The notes under the pieces were generated by a model. The model saw only the letters and a program-made list of their open reading frames with translations. It was not told the DNA's origin and ran no database searches. Below, one piece after another: positions 1 through 9,900 of a DNA stretch of 64,000 bases. Source of the stretch: Hirudo medicinalis (lineage: Eukaryota > Annelida > Clitellata > Hirudinida > Hirudinidae); NCBI GenBank assembly GCA_011800805.1, contig MPNW01000241.1:28456-92455 (forward strand), in the 5' to 3' direction. Numbering within the stretch: position 1 is the stretch's first letter; each line of letters starts with the position of its first letter. The position numbers were made by a program, and so were the translations under genes.

Positions 1-132
1 TGTGAATTATCAACTAATGAATTGTGAATTATCAACTAATGAATTGTGAATTATCAACTAATGAATTGTGAATTATCAACTAATGAATTGTGAATTATCA
101 ACTAATGAATTGTGAATTATCAACTAACGAAC
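1..132. repeat. 22-bp tandem repeat array
   Basis: Five identical head-to-tail copies of a 22-base unit (it begins TGTGAATTATCAACTAATGA) fill 1-110. A sixth, diverged copy follows and fades into unique sequence near 130. The array touches the window edge, so its true length is unknown. No coding role is apparent. Confidence 0.97.
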
Positions 133-182
133 CGGAAACTAATGAGTTTTCAACTGTCTCAGAATGAAGTTCAATGAAGTCT

Positions 183-325
183 TGCATGGAATGAGGAGCG
201 AGTTGGTTGCCAGCAGGAGGAATAATATCAACTTAAACATCACAAAAGCCAGAACGAATATTAATTTTGACGACTGCACTGAAGTACTTTGATCCCCTAT
301 TTTTCTTTCCTAACAGAATTTTGGT
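183..325. repeat. dispersed direct repeat, copy A
   Basis: This stretch matches 1691-1821 in the same orientation. Shared blocks include TTGGTTGCCAGCAGGAGGA and TTTGATCCCCTATTTTTCTT. Copy A has about 10 extra bases after the GCAGGAGGA block. I see no open frame conserved between the copies, so I treat it as a non-coding repeat of unknown class. Confidence 0.9.
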
Positions 326-1690
326 TTGACTCGTTTAACCTCTTCAAACCAAACTCAACTAAGCAGTAAATAATAACGAGCCACTTAAAATTTAGTGTTT
401 TCTACAAAGAGTAAGAATTAATCGAATATTGCTGAAACTGGTGAAACTATTAAAATTATTTTAAAATATCTTTTAAAGATATCTTCTAATAAATATGTCC
501 TGTGTTTGTTGAGGGTGCTTATAATGAGATTAAATTATATAAATTTGTTTATTTTGGTCAGTGCTGACATCAAATATTTTATTTAAATATTATATAACTT
601 TTATTCGAATTAAAAAAAAATTCAGGTAATAAGTAATTTTTGCTAATGTTATTGCTAATTTCTTTCCTTGCAACAAAGCATATTTCATTAGAATATGTCT
701 TCAAACAAGTGCAACACAATCAATCATAAGAGTTTATTGCTTGTTGAATGTCCACTTCGTACCTCATAAAAATATAGATCAAAGCATGCTGAAAGTAATA
801 CTTTATTTAGTTCCATACAACGTTTTGGCCCTCGAATCAACTCACAAATAACTCTTGTCATTTCCCAATCTTTCTTTGTATTTTTATTTTTATGTATTTG
901 CATTTGCATTTATGAAATATAGAAATTCTCACTCCTTAATATTGCAGGCTTTTGATTCTGTTCCAACTACCTGTTGCGGCTATTTTGTTAATTAAGTCGA
1001 TTGTTTTGTTACTCAACTTCAGATTGTACAAAATGCGCTGTAACACTGTAATACGTTCGTTCTTTAGGGCGACCTACAAGCGGGAATTATTGCCCTTTGG
1101 ACAGTTCCTTTTGAGCAAATAACACTGTCATTGTGCGCGGGTTTAATTGTGCTTCATGTTTTTCTGTATTTTGTCAAACACAAACAAACAAATATTGTCC
1201 ATTTCAAGATGGAGATGTTATTTCTTTCGACATGAATTTAATTAAAACCTGCCTAATATTTGTCATTTGTTGCTTCTTAGACCGTTTAAGAAATATCCCC
1301 GAGATTCTTGACTTTCACGAATATCTGAAATTATAGGAGAACAAAGTCAATTCAACCGATTCATCAATGAACAACATTTCATGAATAACATCTCATTAAA
1401 CGTCAATTAATAAATAATATCTTGATAAAGATCTTTTAATAAATAATATAATTATAAATAATATCAAAATAAACATTTAATAAATATTAGTCAAACCGTT
1501 AAGAGTTGCAGACCATCAGTTACCTATCGTTGCTTCATTTCTCAAGTGACCTTGATGAAATAAAAATATGAATATAATTTATTATAAAAATAACTTATAA
1601 TTATGAATTATGAATTATAAAATAACGAACAACTTTCAATAATGAACTTCCATGGAATGGAATTCGAAGAACTATCAGGTGCATGTCTCT
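326..1690. other. AT-rich non-coding stretch
   Basis: Only short, compositionally unremarkable open frames occur here on either strand, with no splice-supported exon. I see no gene, RNA gene or clear repeat between the two copies of the direct repeat. Confidence 0.6.
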
Positions 1691-1821
1691 TGTATGGAAT
1701 GAGGAACGAATTGGTTGCCAGCAGGAGGAGAAACATCACAAAGGCCAGAACGAATATTGATTTTGACGACTTCATTACAATACTTTGATCCCCTATTTTT
1801 CTTTCCTAACAGAATTTTGGT
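1691..1821. repeat. dispersed direct repeat, copy B
   Basis: This is the partner of 183-325 and nearly identical over about 130 bases apart from a short gap and scattered substitutions. The sequence just upstream is also loosely alike in both copies, so the duplicated unit may be larger and partly decayed. Confidence 0.9.
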
Positions 1822-2096
1822 TAAATCTGAAAAGTATTATTTGAAGTAGAAATATTTCAGGAATAAGTGACATTTGGTTACGATTTCAATATTTGGCACA
1901 TTAAAAACCACATGTAATTTCGACATTTGAACACGTTGCTTCGTTCTTCAACGACAAACCTTCAAATTATACTGATAGTGATTTTCTTTTATTTCCGAAA
2001 AGTACAGCAAAATTAATTCAAATTAAAGAGGTTTCTTAATCTCGTGTGAATTGTTGAGTTTCAACAGCCACCATCTGCCGCCTTTCATAGTCTAAC

Positions 2097-2134
2097 CGAG
2101 GTGTGGGTGGGTGACTAAGCGTCACCAGACCTCG
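2097..2134. other. two-tier inverted repeat (hairpin)
   Basis: An outer stem CGAGGT (2097-2102) pairs with ACCTCG (2129-2134). An inner stem GGTGAC (2110-2115) pairs with GTCACC (2121-2126) around a five-base loop. It is G/C-rich against AT-rich surroundings and lies about 400 bp upstream of the peptide gene promoter. Its function is unknown. Confidence 0.5.
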
Positions 2135-2521
2135 ACAGGAGATGATTAGATCTTGAATTGTATCGAGGTTGAAACTTCTGATGAAGTTATTCACTAAACA
2201 TTCAGTTTGGTCTATTTTAAGAGAGCCTCAAATTCCGATGGTTGAATGGTTTTCTTGGTTTTGTTTAGGAGGGGCGTTAACCATCTCCTAACAGGGTGTG
2301 CAGACTTGAACCATGGGCTTAACCAGCATCCTTCGGGGGTAAATAAATCCCTGGTCCATTCATTCTTCGCTCATGATGACATTCTGCAACAAACATCGTG
2401 TTGATTAAATATCACGCATGGCCTGCATTAACGCTTTCATCAACGATTTATGCACCAGTAATGATATTGACTGTTAATCTTTTTATGTAAGTAAGGATTG
2501 CACTGCAAATAAGGAGTTTCC

Positions 2522-2554
2522 ATAAAAGGAGAGCATGAGCCGGCGTAATCAGTC
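2522..2554 (+). promoter_or_regulatory. core promoter: TATA box and TCAGTC initiator
   Basis: ATAAAAG at 2522-2528 is followed by TCAGTC at 2549-2554. The presumed start base, A at 2551, lies 29 bp from the first base of the TATA element, which is the usual distance. TCAGT(C/T) is the typical arthropod initiator. Transcription from here would give a very short leader exon (2551-2572) ending in a strong donor CAG|GTAAGG. This suits the peptide gene whose next exon starts at 3268. The assignment is inferred from motifs and spacing only. Confidence 0.6.
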
Positions 2555-3291
2555 GAAACTGAGCTCAGGCAGGTAAGGTCCTGAAATGGCTTTAATGTTT
2601 TAGAATACTTTCTCAGTTAAGTACGAATTGTAAACTCTAGTTGTAATCTCTTTTAACTCAAACACCTTTGATCGTTACATTCATAGGACTTTGTATTCAA
2701 AGTCACAAGATTTTTAATATTCGTGATTTGTAGGCGACACACAGTTTCATGTGACCTCAAATTGAGAACTTCTTAGAAAGTTCTCAGAATTAAATTCAAC
2801 TCAACCTAGATTACGTGATTTTAGTCAATAATGACTCTCATTGTTCTTGTCCTTGTGAAATTCAGTCCTGATTGTAAAGCTTGAGTTCAAAATTCGTAAG
2901 CAGCACAACCAATTTAGAAACTTACGCCTACAAGCTATGAAGATATGGTGATTTCTTAAATAAACTGTCGCAAAATATGAAATGTATTAATGGAACTAAT
3001 CAATTAATTTTGGGTAAATTGAGAAGTTTGTTGGAAATAAAGAATGTTTTTATAATTTAAATGTAAATTATTTGTTCGGTTTTAGATGACTGTGAAACAG
3101 CCTCAAATAAAAATATCTTCATACTCGCATTCATAGCGTGCTTTGAACGAGTTCTATCAATGACTTGTTTTGCTGTGCTGAATTAATGAAATTTTTTATA
3201 CATCATAATAACCATTATAAATTATTAATAATATTAGTACATTTATATTTATTTCGAACTTTAACAGGGTGTTCTGATTGATTTATTGAAA

Positions 3292-6043
3292 ATGAATTCC
3301 ACCAAAATCTCAGCTGTCGTCTTCACCCTCTTTCTTCTCACTATCTCTTCCGAGGCATTCCTCATTCCTCACAAGAGAGTTCAAGGACAAGGTTAGCCTC
3401 AATAATGAAAATAATTTTAATTATAACAAAGTATTATAATTAGCATTAGGAGTAATAAATAAATATTTTTTATTTCAACGAAACTTCTGACGTAAAATAC
3501 TCGGAAGTTGAACCTAAATCCTCAAGTTTTCTGAAAAACTTATCGAAAAATACGGCAACAATAACGATGATAGTGATAATGATCCACAATGTTATTAAAG
3601 CGGCTAATTAATATGTGATCAACAATAACAATTTAACCAACAATAATAACATGAGCAATAATGAGTTACTAACAGCAAATTTGTTAGTAATAATAAAGCT
3701 TGGCGTCCATTTCAAATTTAAAGTTTAAAAATAGAAATCATTACTCATGTAATTATGATATCCTTGCGTATGGGCGTCTAGTAATCGTCTAGTAAGGCTT
3801 TCGCTTTGGTGCGGCCTCGTTAGGAGTTCAAAAGCTAGCCGCTCGAAGGAGGTTCTAGCAATTATTTATCAAAAAAGTTGTTATTGGCTACTCGTTGGAG
3901 GAAGCACTTATTTTTATTCAGTAACTTGTTTATTTTTGAATAAGTATCTTTAAATAAAAAAATGTCATAGTATAATAAGTATTTAAAGTTTATGTAGGAA
4001 CGCACACTTAACCATCAATAAAATATTACATAATAGATCCTCCACTAGTTACAGCAGTAACTTGTTATAACTAGAGGCGAATTTAGCATAATTTAGCATA
4101 AGGTCCCTCGCTGCTTTCATTTTGTGGGAGACAAATTATTAAATTAAAAAAATAAATATAACATTAAAGCATAAATTTGCGATAAAAGGGGAAACGGAGC
4201 AACAGATTACATAATGTGCGTTAATAATGTAATTATTGAGTAATTGTTTTGAGTACAATATGTCTAAGAGTAAAGATAATTTGAACACCCTAAGTAGTGC
4301 TAAAACGTATACCCATCGTAATTCTTTGAGTTAATTATTAAATTTCTTTGGGTTTTTTTTTTGTTTTTATAATTTCAGTTCTTTAATTTTTTAGTTAAGT
4401 AGTAGCACTGTCTTTCTTTTAATTAGTTTAGACTGCAGTTCTAGTGAACATTAAAATATTAATTATATAGTTAATTACATCATTTTAGTTCTCTGACTTT
4501 TTAGTTCCTTAAACTAAATATGTTAAGCCGCTGGGAGCTTACAAAATTCTCCTCACAAATCTGTGATCGAAACCCATAGCCTCAACAAGTTTCAACGAAC
4601 CAGCATTTGTGCTCAGGGGAGGAAAATTTGTGCAAGTTCCAGATGAAGGTCAGAATACTTAACTAATTAATCACGTATTTAGGATGCATTACAAAATTAT
4701 AAAATTCAGCGCATTTAACTACAAATATTGTTAAATAACTTTCAATTTAAATATTAATTAATTCCAATTTACTTACATTGCCTAATAATGTAGCATTTCT
4801 GTTTACTTATCACAGAAACTTAAACAAACAGATGTTGCAATAACAAAGGCCTGCGATGAAAATTCTTTTTATTTTATTTTGTTTGTATTTTATGTATTTT
4901 TGGATGATAAATTCAAAAATGATATAAAAAACAAATATTGGGGCTGTATAATGTACAGCTAGATAAATTTCAATCAATTTTTAGATATTGCAAAAACTTG
5001 GCGCGTTTTAAATAATAAATAAACTATTTATGCAATTTAGCAATATTTAAGACCATCCAAGCCATGTTAACATGAAAAAATGGAAAATATCCATGTACGT
5101 TATATAAGATATCATCATCATCCAGAAACAATATTGGCAAGGCACGCAATATTATTATTAAAGCCTTATCAAAAGGAGGAAACTGCCTTAAGTATCTCTG
5201 CTTGAATAGTTATACATGAAGTCCTCTCACCGATCTGAAGCTAAGCTGAAAGAAAGTATATTTATTGGGCCAGGTGTGAAAGTTTGCGACAGATGAAGCT
5301 TCCTGTCCATAATGAACGATGCTGAAAAAGATGATAGGGCTGCTTTTAAAGTTGTTATTACCAAATTCTTAGAGAACACCAAAGACCCAGACTATAACAA
5401 TATTGTTAAAAGATGAGAAAATTCGAAATATTAGGATGTTCTATGAGCTTAAATAAACTCACTTTTTACGTACGTACTTCTTCCCAGAAAATCTTGGTGT
5501 AATCTTAGTGTAATGAGTGAATAACAAGGTGACCGCTTTTACCAAGATATTAATAGAATAGAAAAAAGGTGCAAGAGGCGCTGGAATGTCAGTGTGAGGG
5601 GTGACTATTGCTGGATGCTACATGGTAACAATCAAGACTCAACCCATAAAATGCAAAGCTGGCGGGGTTAAACTCGAAAAAGGAATGCATCATAAAGTAT
5701 CAAATTAAGGTAAATTATTCAATGAATATACAAAACAATAATATATACCGATAAATTCGGTTTGATTATTTTTAAATTCATTTGAATCTTCATATATTTT
5801 TAGTCTTTGAGGATTGTGAGAAAACGACAATATTTTTCACCACCCCAAAATTCATTATATTCAATGGCAATTTAAAAAAAAATTTTTGTGAATTTAATTT
5901 TGCAGGCCCGCGTGATTGAAGCTACTTCAGTTTCCTTTCAATGAATCCACAATGTCGGTAAAATGTGAACTTATTTTGCAGTCATTTTCCAGGGCCTCAT
6001 GCGTGCAGTCGAGAACAGCTACCACCACCAACTTGAAAAATAA
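3292..6043 (+). CDS. small secreted peptide precursor, unrecognised family (3 coding exons)
   Basis: Coding exons are 3292-3391, 4580-4648 and 5982-6043, giving 76 residues; both introns are phase 1 and the joined frame closes at TAA 6041-6043. A non-coding leader exon probably lies at 2551-2572, spliced to 3268. The first exon starts MNSTKISAVVFTLFLLTISS, an N-terminal signal peptide with a hydrophobic core and a likely cleavage near SSEA|FLIP. Downstream are a dibasic-type site (HKR, about residues 27-29), a middle segment FNEPAFVLRGGKFVQVPDE and a possibly helical end (FQGLMRAVENSYHHQLEK). There are no cysteines, which fits a linear peptide hormone or neuropeptide precursor, but I recognise no family. 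The exon 2 acceptor has a weak pyrimidine tract, so that junction is the least certain. An alternative exon with an early stop may exist at 5906-5957. Confidence 0.6.
3392..4579 (+). other. intron of the peptide gene
   Basis: This AT-rich intron starts GTTAGC and ends CCATAG. Apart from the SINE-like fragment at 3798-3830, I see no coding or structured element in it. Confidence 0.5.
3798..3830 (+). repeat. SINE-like fragment, copy 1
   Basis: A 33-bp block starting TTTCGCTTTGGTG and ending GAGTTCAA closely matches 19965-19997 in the same orientation. In the other copy the block joins recognisable tRNA-like A and B boxes. Here the A box is degenerate, so this is read as a truncated or older copy inside the peptide gene's intron. 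Confidence 0.55.
5130..5640 (+). pseudogene. decayed copy of a multicopy arthropod protein (mobile-element-like)
   Basis: Reading all three forward frames gives successive pieces of one protein, broken by stops and frame changes: KALSKGGNCLKYL, then KLKESIFIGPG, then MNDAEKDDRAAFKVVITKFL, then LGCSMSL, then FFPENLG, then GDRFYQDINRIEKR followed by a DYCW block. These match, in order, a family I recall as highly repeated in arthropod genomes, with signatures like IFxGPQIR, LGCNMSLK, FFPENLG, GERFHQDI and DYCW. I do not know its transposon class. The copy lies in the peptide gene's last intron, in the sense direction. Both ends are lost and it cannot encode an intact protein. Confidence 0.7.
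5906..5957 (+). other. possible alternative exon with early stop
   Basis: TTTTGCAG|GCCCGCG forms a good acceptor at 5905 and GTCG|GTAAAA a usable donor at 5958. If this segment were included, the phase-1 frame from exon 2 would read Gly-Pro-Arg-Asp and stop. It could therefore be an alternative 3' end or a non-productive exon of the peptide gene. Confidence 0.35.
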
Positions 6044-6417
6044 CAGCTTTTTCGACGATACTCATTAAGGAGACTCGCCATTTATGTTATCATGCATAAA
6101 TTATAAACTGCAAATTTATTTAAACATTTAAGCATAAGATTTAACGCATTTGCAACTTATTTATGATCTAAATTTGTTTGTTAAATTGTTCGATTAAAGC
6201 ATATTCCATGACTCACGATGACGGGCTCATACGTCAACAATACTATTTCATCCAACGAGCATTTTTGTTCGTGTCCGTGATCATTCTCGAAGTCATAAAT
6301 TAAACCACCATCTCGTAATGACACTTTCTGACATTATTGTCATTATTAACGATAAATCAAACAAATTTGATTATAATAATAACGACAATAAGAGCAATAA
6401 TAGCATTAATATCAAAT

Positions 6418-6423
6418 AATAAA
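6418..6423 (+). terminator. poly(A) signal AATAAA, peptide gene
   Basis: AATAAA lies 375 bp downstream of the peptide gene stop. An earlier ATTAAA near 6195 could serve instead. The assignment is by position only. Confidence 0.4.
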
Positions 6424-6477
6424 GAGTCCATCTTTCCAACAGCAGAAACATTTGAAAAACTAAAACTCTCAAAATAC

Positions 6478-6483
6478 TTTTAT
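6478..6483 (-). terminator. poly(A) signal AATAAA, LRP5/6 gene
   Basis: The plus-strand TTTATT reads AATAAA on the minus strand, about 425 bp past the LRP5/6 stop codon. It is only about 55 bp from the peptide gene's own AATAAA, so the two convergent transcripts would end close together or overlap. Confidence 0.4.
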
Positions 6484-6906
6484 TAGGCAGAAGTTTAAAA
6501 GCACTTGGTGAATAAGAAAAGGATGCAAAACCAAATCAACTCTGATATACAAAAACATGTCAACATCTACAAATGGATATAAAACTTAAATATGACTGAA
6601 AGGTTGCATAGAACTGAGGAAGCAATGGAAAATTCGTTCGTTCAAAGGAGAATTGGTTCGCAAAACAAATATTCAAATATTTAGAAAAAAATCTGTAAAA
6701 ATAATGACTGGTTGGACCGAACAAAACATGTACAAACCATGGTGCAGCTGAATGAGGTAATTAAACCTGATATACAAACGCATAATGAAACAAAATGAAA
6801 GAAACCACCTAGATCCTCAGAATATACATATTCATTAATACCATGGAGAAGAAACTCGATCGTGACTGTGAGTAAAAGTAAACACCGCTTATAAGTCACC
6901 TCACAT

Positions 6907-9900
6907 CTACCTCAACTTCGAATCGCCAGAAACCGGAGTGGAAAAGCGTTGAAATCCTAATCCACTGGAATTTTCTGAGTTACGATTTCTGGAGACGTCG
7001 GAGGACCTCCCGCTGGGCGGCAGGGCGAGGCACGGATCCAAAAGGCAGTCGGGGGGAGGGCGACTCGGGCTCCTTGGAAAATTACCCTTTCGGCGAGGGG
7101 ACCGAACCAATAAAGAACTCGCAGGGGTGACACGTTCGCTGCTTCCCGTGGATGATGTTTGCCTGCTCCTGATGAGTCGAGACTGACTGCAGGGTGTCGG
7201 AGGAGGAGGCGGGAGAGCAGGAATTTCATCCGCATTACCCTGATTATCGAAAGGAAAGTACAGATCATTCTCACAAATCTGCCAACCTCCGATTCCAAAG
7301 GTTTTCCTTTGGCTTTCCAAAGAGCTCATGTCATGTTTCTGGAGGCCTTTCTTTCGTTTACTGCCACCACTATCAAGGCAACTTTTGTCGGTGCTCGTCA
7401 GGCCACTGTCGGCAAAGCTCGTAGCTAGAGAAGGATAAGGACCTCCCAAACTTTCCAGCGGAGCGTCGAATGCACATGAAGAAGCAGAGAGGAGACGTTT
7501 GTCAGCAGAAAATTGGGGAGGAAAGTACCTCGGAACCGGAACCGAAGACGAGGTTCCAGGGCTGATGAAGGTAGGTTCGGTCGTGTTGACAGTGGCAAGA
7601 CCTTCCTTGCTGTGTCTTTGCAAACATCCGTAGCATTTAGATTTTCGTCCGAGCGCAAAGGTAAGGACGGCTATTGCAGCAAGAGAAGCACAAACGACCA
7701 CCGATGCAATGGTCAGCCAATAGTCGAAGCCTCTCCTCCATTGGAGACCATCTGCCTGGAAGCAGTTCAACTCATCAGCTCCACTCTCACAATCAACAAA
7801 ACCATCACAAACATGTTCAATGGAATGACACAGTCCAGGATGACAGATCAAGCCCCTCTCATTGGAAGCTGAAAATTTTGGTTCCAGGCAAGATATGCAA
7901 CTAGCCTCATCACTTCCATCAGAGCAGTCCATTTTTCCATCACAAATGAGGTTCTTTCCAATGCACTTCCTGTCTTTGAGGCAGAGCATGGAACCCTCCC
8001 TGCATGAAGTGCAGTTCAATTCATCGTATGCTCCTGAACAGTCTACATTTCCATCGCATTTCCAACTGAGAGGGACGCAACCAACTTCATTGATGTTCAA
8101 TTCAACACTCTTGTGAGTTCCATCAAAAGAGTCCTTCTTGTCCTGAGATGAATAGTCATATCTCACCATAAAGCAGGAGAAATGGTCAATAGGGCAGTCG
8201 GTTCTCATGTCCAAAGTGGTGCCACTAGGAGGATCCACTTTCTTTTTCAGTTTGTCCTTAAGCAATTTCTTCCTATTCAAAATTATTAAGTCCTTCAGTC
8301 CAGTGGGCAGCCTTCCCCTGGTGATTGATCTCTGCTTACCACTGCTCTTGAGGCAAGATTCGAAGGTCTGCTTCTCCTTATCCACCCAATACAAGTGGCT
8401 TCCGCTCACTCCGAAACCCGTGGACGACCTAACTCCCTCGACTATGACCCTCCTCCCCTCGCCATTCAGTTTGGACATTTCAACGGAATGAGCATCGATG
8501 TTGAACCAATAGAGGGTATTGGTCGGAGCATCGACACGAAGCGGTCCAACTTTCGACCCGTTGACAATAGAGATGATAGAGAGGGTGACGTCGTAAGTTG
8601 TCATTGATTTCAAGAACCCAGCTTCTATGGACATACCATTTGTCCAGAAGAGAATCCTGTATATTGAATTTTAATAATGTTTCAAACAGATAGATTTTAC
8701 ACGGGAGCAACTCAACATTTGTAAGAAGCAATCTCTTTAGAGAAGCTTTTGAATGAAGTACATTTAATTATTCGAAATACAATGAATTACAAAGATACAA
8801 ACTGTCTGTCACTGTGCAGAGCCAGATACTTTGGCTTCCTGAGACTGTCTCCTGCTTCAAGATTGAAAACAACATGCTTGATTGGCTCTTCAATGTGGGT
8901 CATGACAATCGTTCCGTAGGTCACGTCGGACCAATAGAGAATGTCGTTGGAGGGGTCTAGAACCATGTCGAAAGGCACCATTCTCGCGATCGGGGATTCG
9001 TCCACTGCCGTGTCCAATAAGGTTGCAATCTGAATTTATGCAAGAGATATTCAAACAGAACCCAAATGTTATTCAGTCAGAAATAATTTGATGAGCATTC
9101 TTATACCTTAAGTTATTTATTATAAGTACTTATTATTTAGGTATTTTAAAAGTAATTATCAATATCAATTAATTTGATCTTAACTAATAATATTTTATTT
9201 AAACCTCATTTTAATATTTGAGTAAATAATAGTTAATTTGAACATTTAACTATTGATCTGCTAACCTGAGAGGCATCAGACTTCATGCTAGAGATCTTGC
9301 TGCTGCCTTCGATGAAATAAATGACATCACGGAAGGGGTCGTATTCGATGGATCTCAGTGGATTCGAGGACTGGAAGGGAAGAACAATGTCAGGAGATTC
9401 TGAGATTTCTTCCAATGAGAGACTGATGATCCTGTTAGATGTTGCTAGGTAAGCAGCTATACTGGGTGCTAGGGATCAGGAAATAGCTTAATAAACGTAA
9501 TAGACTTAAAATATTGAACAATTTGGAATAATAATTAAAAGTAGATATGCTGTAACATCAGACCACCATTCTCGTTGCAACTGCCATCGACCCCACAACA
9601 AAACGAGTGCAACTTGCATACCTTCGCAAGTGCTGTTGTCCTCTCGGGAAAGCACGAATTGTGTCGGGCAGGAGCACTTGTGCGTGACCTTCGACCCGAC
9701 CTCCTTGAGGCTTATGCAAAGGTCGGAACATCCTCCATTGTTTTTTGTCATCGAACAGAAGTTGGAACCTGTTTGGTTGGAATTGATGTGGTTGGATGTA
9801 TTTAATAGTAAAGAACTCTTCAATTGTTAATTTTGTTTGATAAACTTTGGTAAGTAATTTTGTCACAATAAAATAAAAAGCGACAAGAAAGATGTTAAAG

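Noticed and set aside
1..132. CRISPR-like repeat array
   Set aside because: The copies are directly contiguous with no unique spacers, and the DNA is clearly eukaryotic with spliced genes. It is a simple tandem repeat.
1133..1336. 67-residue open frame as a possible small gene
   Set aside because: It has no credible start context, no family likeness and no splice support, and its length is ordinary for chance in this amount of sequence.
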